Shown here piece by piece: positions 52,401 to 63,171 of a stretch of DNA of 64,000 nt. A program made the position numbers and the translations under genes. This stretch comes from Amia ocellicauda (lineage: Eukaryota > Chordata > Actinopteri > Amiiformes > Amiidae): positions 34,830,233 to 34,894,232 of the forward strand of contig NC_089850.1 in assembly GCF_036373705.1 (NCBI RefSeq), written 5' to 3'. Numbering within the stretch: the stretch's first letter is position 1; each line of letters begins with the position of its first letter. Below the pieces are notes generated by a model, which ran no database searches, had not been told where the DNA came from, and was given only the letters and a program-made list of their open reading frames with translations.

Positions 52401-55400
52401 TATGAAACTCAGTTGGAACTAGAACATTTCAGCTGGAGTTGGGAAGTGTTCAGGGGGAAGTGCTGAAGGGGAGGGATATGGGTGTGACACTGTGTTGGGT
52501 AAGCACATGCAAACATTTAGTTCTGCAACCTTTTTCTTGTAGGTTGTGCATTATAACTGTCCCCCTCTGCAAGAAGCAGGCTTGTTTGAGAGCTGCCTTC
52601 ATGAGCCCTGAGCTCTGAGAGGAGGGGCTACAGCTCTCTGCAGGGCCTGTGTGCTCAAGAGCTGGACACCGCGGTGCATGCCTGGGCAGTGGAGGTGGGG
52701 ACCTGCACACGATGGTGTTCATGACTGTAGTGGAGAGTGTCCTCTCTGGTGCTGTAGAAACACGAATGGTGTCAGCTCCGTATTTCTGCTTTGCACGCCT
52801 ACGATGCAGTTTCATAATGACTGAGCAGCTTCACTGTTTTCAGCACAGAGCTGCAGAGCTCTACAGTAGCTGCTGAAACCCAGTCAAAACAGTGGAAACT
52901 TTTATTTTCTTTGCAGATTACGTTTTTGATTTTATTGTAATATATATTTACAGTACTGAAAGTTCTAACCACTGCCTTTGATGTTCCACACAACAAGAGC
53001 TGGTGTCTGTCTGCCGCCTGCACTGCAGTTTGATTACCCTGGACTGTGGGTGCAGCTCTGCCCCTGTCTGTCTGTCCTTCTGCTCTTCACGAGTGATCTT
53101 ATTCGCTGCTCTTGTCCGAGTGTCCATGTGAGCGCATCTGACCCAGCTATTCTAACCCTCTGTCTCGCTCAGCTCCGTGTTCCTGCCCTCCTGTGAGATG
53201 ACTGAGGTGGTGATGATGAGCGGCGCCCCCATGGACGACATCCATCTCATTCCTGGCAAAGACCGACACTCCTATCAGGTACTGCTGAGGGGAAACTCAT
53301 TATAAGGTTGATTCCTGCTCAGCCTACTGTGCTCAGGGCTGCAGTGGTTTTTGTTTTAAATCCTCATAAGTTGAGTGAGAGAACAAGAAATGGAGAAGGA
53401 AGAAGGGATACTACTTGGGGGTCAGGGGTTTGGCTGCTTCTCTTTATGTGCCTCTCAGTTTTGTCAGCACCTACTATAAATCCCACCCCCGCTTCCCGTG
53501 AGCTCACGCATTCCCTACATTCCTCCAGCAACACTGGAGTGTCACCCTACACACACACACTGGGATCTGTACTGTCTCGGTCCCTGACAACATCCTTCCC
53601 CTGGCCCTGCCTGCCTGTCTCGGCACACCATCCAGTCCGGCCCCCTGCACTGACACACAGGCATAGCAGTGAGCGTCTGGCTGGCTGTGTCTGGGCTGTG
53701 AGTGTCAGTCTGTGTCGGATCAACCGAGCGCTGTGCACGTGCTATAAACTGTTCTGCAGTACAGGAGCTCAATGCCATGTCTGACTTCAATACCACACTG
53801 TAAGGCACAGCCTTACACCCACAGAACCGGCCACACTAGCATTATCTTTCCAGGCTTCCTACTAAACTATTCAAACTTTGACAGTATCAGGGTCAAGACT
53901 CTGTCAGTCGGTCAGTGTTGGCCTGTACTCCGCACGGTGGGGGGGCTGGGCTGGGTGTTCTCGGGTGGCCAACCTGTTGGAGGCGTAGCAGGTGTCGGGA
54001 AGTGTGCAGCGACCGTGTGGTCTGTCAGCCTAGCTCTGGTTCTTTTCTGTGCTAGTTGTATTTTGAAAATATTCACAGGGTTGGTTTTAGCCTGTTTGTT
54101 TTTGGTTCCCCTCCATTTTGAGTTCTCTGGTGGATTTTAGTCCTCTTTGTTGCTGCCAGCAGACTCCACATGCAGAACTTCTCCAGAATTTTAATTTACT
54201 TTCCTGAATACCAGATCTGTGGTCCTCTGCGGTCTTCTCCTCAGAGTGCTTCCATTCCCAGTGGACCAGAGTGTCAGTGCCTACTGTAATCCCCTGCTTT
54301 GCTAGTATATTGCTGATCCCCAGAACATTTCCCTCCCCTGCAGTCTGAAATGGAGTTTTATTTCATCCTACAGCTATGGTCTCCAGCATTGGACCTCACT
54401 TTATTGATCATTTTAGCAACAAGTACCCCATTCATTGAACTGTGCTCCTCAAGGGGGTGAAGGACATTTGGGTGATTGTTGCCAGTGATCTCTTAACTGA
54501 CTGAATTCAAAAAGAGCACCATCATTGATCAGTGGTGTACAAATAGAGGAGGTTGTTCAACCCGTTGTGCTGGTTTGGTAGCTGCAGTAACTTCCAGACT
54601 TGAAAATTGCATCCGGTCTGTTCTGGAATGATCTCAACTGCTCGTATCTTATCTCTTGAATTCTTGAGCCCGTGTCTTTTTTTCCCCTTGCGTCTGGAAG
54701 CTGCTCCCTCATGTGACTCTGCCCCCCCTGCCTAGTGATGTCTGGCGGCTTAATTGGTTTAATTGAGGCAGCTGAGGGCCTGGTGTGACCTGTTGGTAGG
54801 TGTGACCTGTTGGTAGCAGTGCCCACTGACTGTGGAGCGTGACAGTGGACCTCGAGGATCAGATTAGGAGAACATTGCTTCCACACCATGTTTTAATGGT
54901 CTTTGTTAAACCACCACCTGGACTGAAATTAAGTAGGATTAATTTTTAAGTAATTGCCCTGTCTGCCATTGGCTATACTTGGCTGCACTGTAGTAGAAAG
55001 CTCAAAGCCCCCCTGAGTCAGACTTAAACCCTTTGGCTGGAAAGCTGCAGCCTCCTGTCACGTCTTTCAGATCTGGAGCATCCCACCTGATCGGATTGGA
55101 CATGCAGGTTATGAAAAATTAGGAGCCTGCTAAAACTGGTGCTCATCCTTTTATTTTTTTTTAATCGAAATGGGCTGCCCTGTGTACAGATTTCTGTACT
55201 TGAGTGGGATTTGTGGTCTGAAAGCTGGAGTAGTATTCTCGGAGGCCCAAGACCCCTTTGTTTGTCCAGCTCCCTGGCTGCCATCCCTGGGGTGCCCAGT
55301 TACTCGAGCTCCCTGCTTCTTGGTCGGACCTCTGACCCAGGCCTGTGAGCTCACAGCAGTGTTTTTTGTTTTTTTTGTGTTTTTTGGTAATTGTTTCAAG

Positions 55401-57761
55401 ATGTGGAATCGGGGTAAATATTTTTAGGATCCTGTTCGGGGGTTATTTATAGCCGGGAAAAAATATCTAATGGAATCTTTTGTGGATTAAATTGTTTTTA
55501 TATGAATTTTTTCCTTTGCTTTATTTGTCGGAGAGTGGGGGGGGCTGTGTGAATCAGTGTGCCCTGTGAACTTGGTGGAGAGACTCAGAATGTTGGTCTG
55601 TCTTTTGAAGTCTGTGAGTAGGGAGCGTTACAGGAAGCCATGCACGTAGGCAGGAGTTGGGTAAATCACAGCGTCTTGTTTTAAAAAAAAATATATATAT
55701 ATATTTTTCTGCTAGAGAGTACAAGCCTAAATCTGCATGTAGGATTAGGAATCTCTTATTCCAAAGCCATCAATGAATCGGTCTCCCTTTTATGTGTGAA
55801 GAGACACCAAAGCAGCTCGAGTTTCTTGCTGTTGGGGGTGGAGGGGACACTGACTGGGTTCCTCTGCCTGTTATGTTATTGGCTCCAAAGTGAAGTGGAA
55901 GGAGACAACCGTGCGCATGTCGCCCAGGTTGGCAGACCCCTGCACTGCGTCCTGCCACAGCTCAAACGGCATCTGCAGCCAGCACTAGAGCAGAGGAGAT
56001 GGTGGGCAAGGAGTCAGGCTTTCATTAAGTGCCTTGCTCTTTTCCGAAACCCCTCTGCCCCCTTTTCTTTTTTTTATTTTATTTCAAGCTTATCTGCCTT
56101 GCAACAGCAACCACTTCCTATGCGTCTGTCCCCAGAGGAAGAGGTGCAAACTGTATTGAACTGAATTGCAACTCTGCAAATCTCAAACCCAGTTAGTTAG
56201 GCTGTCAGAGGGCTGCTTGACTTCGCTCTGGGCTGACACCAGTCCCGCACCTGCTACCAGCCTAGAGGTGGCATTTTCCCCAAGTTCTTAAACGGTCTCT
56301 CCATCTGCACTTTTGATGGAGGAGGGACCAAAAACAAGCATTTTCTCCAGGAGAGCGCACCTCAGCTGGCCTCCCCAGGATCGACTCGGCATCACTGATC
56401 AAACTACTGACCTCTGGCCTCCCAAAGTGTCAGTCAAGGAGGTAGTTGCCAGTTGCATCGCCTTAATAGTTGCCACTGAGCTCTTTATTATGAAGACATG
56501 AGAGGGATTACAAGCTAGAGGAGCCTTATTCAGACACTCCTGCTTGTTGGTCCCTCAGGAGCTAATCATCCCCAGAATTGCATCCGGCGTTTTTTTTTTT
56601 TTAACAATCCTAGTTGACTTACAAACTGCGACTGGGTAGGTTTGATCTACACATTAAAGTAATCTGCACACACAACCTTAATTCTGCTGCACAATTCATA
56701 TATATATATATTAAAAAAAAAAAAAAAATCTAGCTGTACTGGATTACAAAGACTTTTGTTTTTGAATTTGTTACATCCCCCCCCCCCCCCCCCCCCCCCA
56801 AAAGTATTTACAAAATGGAACAGACACAAGTGTAATTTACAACCCTGCCTTTCCCTCCCTCACCCCCCCTACAGCTGGCTGGTTTCGGCTCGCAGCGCCA
56901 TGGACAGCGGATGGGACGGCAGCCTAATGCTCTGTTTCCACTGGGCTCCGTGCCCAGACTCAAATCTGTCTCCATTGAAGACACGGGTTTAAAAATAGTT
57001 TGCTGAGTTCTGATAACGATAGAATATGTGCTGTACTTGGAAAAGCTTCTTAATAACAAGACAGCCGTGCGCACAGCTTTTTTTTTTTCTCTTCCACTCC
57101 CCTCCCCCCCTCTTCCTCGAGAGAGATGGGAGCTGGTGTGGTGTGGTTCAACATGTCTGTTTCCCCCATAAGCCCTCGCTCACACTTCACTTCAGTTCAA
57201 TTCAAGCACTCTTTACTGGCGTGAAGACAAGGTTTTCTCATTGAGTGTTTACATTGAAGGGAGCAGTGCAGCAGAACAGTGCAGAGAGGGGTGTACATTA
57301 ATTGCAATACAGAAATGCAGAACATTTACAGATGCTTAAAGAACAGTTTCAGTGCATATGGATCATTTCTAAACTTCCTTTCTCTGCAGATGTTCCTCGG
57401 CTGGAGAGAGTGTTTTATGCCCGTTCAAAGTGACAATGAGCCTGTCTGTGTGTGTCTCCATTTGTTGTGGAAATTAAAGGTGATTAAGTGTTTTTCCTCA
57501 GTGTCTCATGCTCACCCTGTCCTCCTTGGGTCTCTACAGATTTTCCCCGACCCCTCGGACTTTGAGCGCTGCTGTAAGCTGAAGGACCGGCTGCCCTCCA
57601 TCGTGGTGGAGCCGTCGGAGGGAGAGGTGGAGAGTGGGGAGCTGCGCTGGCCTCCAGAGGAGTTCCTGGTGAGCGAAGAAGAGGAAGAGGAGGATGATAA
57701 GATGAGCCAGGAGGGGATGAGCCCATGCAAGCCGGCTCAGACCCAGGACAACCAGCACTAG
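46431..57761 (+). CDS. lbh: Limb bud and heart development protein (complete, three coding exons)
   Basis: LBH is a small acidic nuclear transcriptional cofactor acting in limb, heart and Wnt-responsive tissue. Coding exons are 46431-46459, 53173-53278 and 57540-57761, all GT-AG. Together they give 118 residues (mammalian LBH is about 105). The third exon carries the diagnostic core FPDPSDFERCCKLKDRLPS, then VVEPSEGEVESGELRWPPEE, then an acidic run of Glu/Asp and a longer polar tail that accounts for the extra length. The short first exon joins in frame to give MSAHYPSLYCSVFLPSCEMTEV, parallel to the N-terminus of mammalian LBH. A second in-frame ATG at 53198-53200 (residue 19) could also be used. 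Introns are 6.7 and 4.3 kb. Confidence 0.93.
48072..48141 (+). repeat. GC-rich palindrome-ended repeat, copy B (lbh intron 1)
   Basis: It starts GCGCAGATCTGCACAATCC and ends GCGGACATCTGCGC, with CACCGACCCCATTGGCGGAG between. It matches copy A at 37902-37966 in the same order and orientation, with a few substitutions and a 5-bp length difference in the right half. Confidence 0.75.
48511..48710. repeat. Perfect 98-bp inverted repeat with a 4-bp spacer (lbh intron 1)
   Basis: The left arm 48511-48608 and right arm 48613-48710 are exact reverse complements over 98 bp by base-by-base reading, with CAGC between. The left arm begins CGGAGTGGGTGAAG and the right arm ends CTTCACCCACTCCG. Flanks on either side do not match. 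The arm sequence is complex, not a simple repeat, and has no transposon ends that I recognise. It may be a recent palindrome made by template switching, a source of hairpin RNA, or an assembly or read artefact. Confidence 0.97.
52250..52268. repeat. Poly(G) run in lbh intron 1
   Basis: A homopolymer of about 19 G. A shorter run (about 14 G) is near 51447-51460. A poly(C) run of about 23 is at 56777-56799 in intron 2. Lengths of such runs are unreliable in assemblies. Confidence 0.85.
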
Positions 57762-58385
57762 AGCGACCAGCCAATCAGACACACACACACATACACACAC
57801 GCACACGCACACATGCTCACACATACGCACACAGGCTCAAGCTGCCCTGGCTGCCAAGATACGGACTTGCAATATGCAGCACAGGACACGCATGCAACAC
57901 GGGACACATACGCGCTCTCTCTCTCTCTCTCTCGCACAGACATACAAACATGTGCGTGCACACACACACGCTCACACTGATGCTGCTGCCAGGGACTGGA
58001 GCTGAAGGGAGAAGGGGACACAACAGCCTGTACACTGTAAATATACCACCTGGTTAGATGGTCACACTGGACACCAATGCAGGAGAGAGAGCGTACCTTA
58101 TGGCACACACCTGCTCACTCACACTGCCATGGATCCCAAAGAGAGGATACTTTACACTCGCACACGGCGATGGACATGAGAAAGCTCTAAAGACACTGCC
58201 ACAGACGCTGGACAGAGGCAAATGCAGGACGGGGGGGTTGATATGTTAGACATGTGCTTCCACGTTTGTGCCACAGTCCCGAGAGAGAGAGTGGGGGACA
58301 AATGCACTTATGTTGACCAGAAGAAAACCAAGGGGGAGAGGGACGGAGTGCTGTGTGTGTATGTATATGTACGTGTGTGTATGTA

Positions 58386-58604
58386 TACAGCTCTGGAAAA
58401 AATTAAGACCACTGCAAATTTCTTAAATCAGCATCTCTACATCTATGGCAGCCATTCCATTCCATTCATATTTTTATTTGGAGTTTGGGAGAAATGTCAG
58501 TAGTTATAGAATAAAACAAATGTTCATTTTACACAAACATGCCTATAAATAGTAAAATGAGAGAAACTGATCATTTTGCAGTGGTCTCAATTTTTTCCAG
58601 AGGG
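58386..58604. mobile_element. Tc1/mariner-type MITE inside the lbh 3' UTR
   Basis: The left end, after a TA, reads CAGCTCTGGAAAAAATTAAG, then ACCACTGCAAA. The right end, read on the other strand, gives CCTCTGGAAAAAATTGAGAC, then CACTGCAAAATG. The inverted ends of about 30 bp match well except for the last few bases on the right. The interior (about 150 bp) is non-coding. The CTCTGGAAAAAATTAAGA end is characteristic of a widespread fish Tc1-like family, from memory. Confidence 0.8.
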
Positions 58605-58744
58605 GTGTGTTTGTGTATGTGTAATTTTTTATATATATATACACGTACACACAGGCCTCTGACACCATGCATGCACGTGTGTGTGTATTTTCTCCCTCAC
58701 TGGGGTAGTGTGTGTGTGTGTGTGTGTGTGCGTGTGCGCGCGCG

Positions 58745-58791
58745 CGTGTGTGTGTATATTATATAATATAACACACACACACACACACACG
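58745..58791. repeat. (GT)n-TATA-(AC)n hairpin-forming tract
   Basis: A GT run, an AT-rich centre (TATATTATATAATATA) and an AC run form a near-perfect self-complementary stretch, preceded by alternating CG. If transcribed in the lbh 3' UTR it would fold into a long stem. Confidence 0.8.
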
Positions 58792-60906
58792 TTTGAAGGC
58801 CGTGTGTGTGTCCTGTGCTGAAGTTGGTGGTGGGGGGGTAGGGGTAGCGGTAGCGCACCCTGGTAGGACAGACTCTGACGATGTTGCTGCTCTCACCACT
58901 TACTCTCTCCTCTCCATTGCTCTCTGCGATTGCTATCTCACTGATGCGCTGCTGCTTCCTGTCTCTGCTGATGTGCAGGGCTGTGTTTGAATTGTGGCAC
59001 ATTCTCTTCCTCTCTCTTTCTGGGGCAGCTGATGTTTTGTTTTGCTCTAGAAAAAAAAAATGTGGGGGGGGTTCTGTTATGGTTTTTCTTGCCTTATATA
59101 CTTTTTTTTTTTTCTCCCCTCTGTAAGCCAGGGCCTGGGGCGTGTCCGTGGGTCGGGGGTTATTCTGCACCCCTCTCGTGTTCTTGAAAGAGAAACCACT
59201 GATCTGATAGATGGGATGGGATGGGATGGGATGGGGGGGGTGGTGGTGGTAAAGTGGCGTTAAGAATTGCACAATTGCAAAACCCGTGGAGTGAGTGAGA
59301 GTGGGGGGAGGATTAGAAATCTAGAGGAAGTCCATGCATCAATGTACAGGTTTGTTAAGCACCTTCCCCCAGAACAAGATTGTTGTCAGGCAGCTTGCCA
59401 CCTGTCACACAGGAAAAGTTGAGCGAACCTGGAGAAGTCTTCTCTCCAATGCAGGACTGTGTAATGGCAGATCCCTCTGTTTGGAGAGACCTTGCCCAAG
59501 AACGGTGACAGTGCTAATGACAACCCACACACCCGCCCTCTAACAAGGGGCAGGACAAATGGTTCCAAGTCATATTCCGTGGGCAGGTATCTGGAGTAGG
59601 AGAGACGGGAGCTCTGCAGGACTGTGGATTGATGCCTGCCCCCTTTATCCTTGTGTGATGCTGGATTAGATGGCCAACATGACTGGGCCCTGACACTGCT
59701 GCTCCGGTGCTGTTACAGGCAGACTGTAGACACCTAAACACTGAGGTCCTCCCAGTGTCTGCGTCTCTCTCTAGGGTACTGGGTCATATTAGTGCTGTCC
59801 GAGATGATGTGCGATGGACTGACTCATTGCACTTCTCTTCTGTCCCCCTCCCCCATTCATCACCACTCAGAAAAGGAAGTGGTTTGGAGTTATATGTGTA
59901 TGTATGTATGTATATATGTATGTTAGAAACCAGCAAACAAAACTTTGTGCTGTCCATAAATGGTACGGACTGGGTGAGCATTGGAACAGGGCCACGGGTC
60001 TATGACAGCCACTGCCTTCAGTCAGGAGGGGTCTAGGGGTTACTGTCGGGGTGGAGTGGTTTCTCCGCAGGAGGGGTTCACATGCGATTTAAAATGGGAA
60101 AAGCAGGTCTGGATTCTCAAGGCCTCTGATAAGGGGGTGCTGAAGTGGGGAGCACTGTTCTGTACTGAAGCCACTCATCTGATGGGAGCTGGAGCACTGT
60201 GTGCCTGTTTCTGCTCAGGACTGCAGTACAGGTTGGGGTGCATAAGATACAGGAGGACACTACAGCCCTCTAGGCCTGGTGCTGTGTGTTAGAGAGGTGA
60301 TGGGCAGTGCTGGTCTAGGTGAGTCTCAGTTCTGCATGTCTTTTTAACACCCTACCTGCTCTCTTCTTATCCACATGGATTAAATGGTTAAAGTCCTGAC
60401 CCAGAATAACCTTTAGCAGTCTTAGTCCACATCATGAAAATAAATGCTTCAGTAATTAAGAGCTTGACTAAAACTCAAACCACAGGGCACTGGACTGGAC
60501 TCTAATGTGGCCCACCGGCCCAAGGTGGCTAAGTGTTGTCTTGAAAGGAATGTGTAAGAAAAGACTGGTGCTGAAGTGGAATTTAAATGATTTATTTTCC
60601 TCCCCATATGTCCTCGAGAGATGTGTTCAGTGGACAAGTCTGTCTGTTGGTCTGCCTGCATGCATGCTCTTCTGCATCCATTGTACATTCTTTTTTTTGT
60701 ACATTTGGTTTTGTCGTTTTAATTGTACTCTAGTGGTTCTCTGACTCTGGCTGTGGGACTCTGTGCGCTGTGACCAGTAGGATGTTTCCTGTGTCATGTA
60801 TTCTGTATTTTGTAAAGCTCAGGGAGATTTGCTGGCTTTTTTTTTTTTTTTCCATTTTTTTTTTTTTTCTCCAAACCACTTTTCTGTCACAGTGACAGAA
60901 TTTGTA

Positions 60907-60912
60907 AATAAA
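60907..60912 (+). terminator. lbh: lbh polyadenylation signal
   Basis: AATAAA follows a long T-rich region and precedes a GT-rich stretch (GGTCTGTGAGTCTGTCTGTC). It is the best plus-strand signal after the lbh stop. Earlier variant signals may give shorter UTRs. Confidence 0.65.
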
Positions 60913-60939
60913 CATTTGAAAGTGCTTTCCAAGGTCTGT

Positions 60940-63169
60940 GAGTCTGTCTGTCTGCCTTTGAGTCTCTTTTCAGAGAAGGTGGGCTAGGTTTATAGTCTGG
61001 TTTATAAAGGGGTTCTCATGCAGGAAATGGTTTTGGCAAAACAATTTTATAAAGCCCCCCCACAACAAACCTTTAATGACTGATAACATAACTCAGAACC
61101 AGTATTACAAACATAACTAACTTCCTCCCTGCACACTTTTCTTCTCAGTCTCATCATTCTCTCCAAAACTATTTCTCTCTATTACATTTTTCTCCCTCAA
61201 TTTCTCCCTTTTCCTCTCTTGCGGTCTCTGATCCTTTTCTCTCTGGAACCCCTTCCCCCACTCTTTCACTCACTCTATTTTGGTCTTTTTTTTTTTTTAA
61301 ACCTCTTCCTGTTTCCCTCTCTACCCCCCTCCACCCTCTTCGCTTTTGTGCCTGCTTCACCTGCTGTGGTGGGGGAGCTCAGAGTTCTGCATACTGTAAC
61401 TTCCTCTGTGAGTGAGTGTGTGATTAGGAGCATGACAATGTGTGACGCTTTGTTGGTATTCACAGGCCGTTTGTCTCTATCTGTGTGTGTGTGTGTGTGT
61501 GTGTGTAAGTGACTGTGTGTGTGACTGTTTTCTTTGTCTGATTGTGACTTCTGTTGCTGTTCATTTCTCTCACACGCTGTCTCTGACAAACCCCTGCTGT
61601 CTCTTCCTCCACTGCCTCTCTCTCTCTCTCTCTCTCTCCATGCCTTCCTCCTGTCTCTGTTATTTTGCTCAGAGTCAGAGTGTAGTTTTGCTTGCTAATG
61701 CTCCTTGGTGGAGCCAGCTCATCTACACAATACACCTAGGTACACGTGTGCGTTTGCTGTTAACAGTACAATTAGCTGGGTGTTGTGTAGCTGGGGAGGC
61801 AGAGCTGTGTGTGGGCTGCACAGTGAGTCATTCAGTCTTCACTGACTCTGCATCATAGCTGCCCAGAGGTCAGTCCTGCTGATTGTTGCACATCTAAGAT
61901 ATGAGAAAGTGAGAGAGAGAGCGAAGGCTTAAAAATAAATACATGGTAAAAACTTTGGCAGTCCCATTGCATTCTTGTCATGCCAATAAAGGAAATTGAA
62001 TTGAAGTGAATTGAAAAGGTTTGTGGTAGAGGTAAAAACAAAAGACAAATAAAGGAGAGAAAAAGACAGACAGGGACAGAAGGGAGAACAGGGAGAGAAG
62101 GAGGCCATACAGTGTATATAGACGCTATAGAGCAGGAGCGACGCAGGCCACTCGATGTCCAGGATAGGAGCGGGTGGAGCCGTGGTGTCTGACAGCGCTG
62201 GGTTATCAGACAGGCTGTGCTGTCTCCTCACAGGCTGGCGGCCCTGCAGAGCTCAGCAGTCCTGGGCAATGATGACAGTAATTACAGATATGGCTGAATA
62301 ATCACTGCCCACAGCCACATTGCACTGTACGTCAGTGGAAAAACTGACTGTCCAGGTGAGTGCCCCCCCCCTTCCCTCTTCATCTCTCTCTCCCCATCTC
62401 TGTATCTAATTGTCATTACACCATTAAGTGATTAGTCCTTCTCCCTTGATCTTTCAGCCCATCTGGTATATCTACTCTGTACAACTGGTGTATATATATT
62501 GTAAACACTGTACACTTGATAAATATAGACAGGATACATTTTAAACCTAGTGCACATATACTGTATACACTGTACATCTGGAATATGTAATGAATACACT
62601 ATACACCTGGACAATATACTGTACACACGGCACACCTGGTGTATATTGACAGACTATACTATACCCCCAATTAATGTCTTGCGTGAGAGTCATTGGGGTA
62701 TGACTCCCGGAGTCATTGGGGTAACTGATTGATAGAATAGTCACTGAGTGTCGCTTCTGCCCTGCATCCTGCCCCTCACCACTCACCCCACTGACACACA
62801 GACTGTCTCTCTGTGTCCCCCTGCCTCTCTTCCTCCCTGAGCACCTGTAGTGCTAGTGTGTGTGTCTGTGTGTCATTTATGGGGAAATGCAGTAAAGTCT
62901 ACTGTCTGTGTGTGAGGGTTGCAGCTGTATTGTCAGTGTAACAGTGTGTCAGTAGTGTAGTGCCTCTGTGTGTGTCAGTGTGTCAGTAGTGTAGTGGCTC
63001 TGTGTGTGTCAGTGTGTCAGTAGTGTAGCGACTCTGTGTGTGTCAATGTGGCACAGGGCAGTACAGTGGCTGTTGTGTGTGTCCATATAGTGTCAATACA
63101 CAACAGCACAGTACAGTGGCTGTGTATCAGTGTCAGTATAGTAGAGTACAGTACTATACAATGATAGTG
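60940..63169. other. Intergenic region right of lbh
   Basis: No supported coding frame is present. Simple tracts include (GT)n near 61482-61507 and (TC)n near 61617-61638. A LINE tail lies at about 61940-62020 (TGCCAATAAAGG plus GAATTGAA). A GTGTGTCAGTAGTGTAG-containing short tandem repeat of about 47-49 bp lies near 62940-63050. Confidence 0.55.
61940..62020 (+). mobile_element. LINE 3' tail fragment
   Basis: CTTTGGCAGTCCCATTG, then TCATGCCAATAAAGG and repeated GAATTGAA units. The order of words matches the 3' end of the LINE at 30643-31964 (TTTGGCAATACTG, then TCATGCCAATAAAGC, then GAATTT units). Confidence 0.6.
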
Positions 63170-63171
63170 TA

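Larger units (their letters stand above)
57762..60912 (+). other. lbh: lbh 3' UTR
   Basis: This runs from the TAG at 57759-57761 to the AATAAA at 60907-60912, about 3.1 kb. It contains (CA)n and (GT)n runs (about 57779-57810 and 58709-58795), a Tc1-like MITE (58386-58604), a run of GGGAT units (about 59211-59236) and T-rich tracts. No coding frame is credible. Confidence 0.65.

Noticed and set aside
53308-53784. 158-codon plus-strand frame after lbh exon 2
   Set aside because: It starts in intron 2 just past the exon 2 donor, has no recognisable domain and is not needed for the in-frame join of exon 2 to exon 3.
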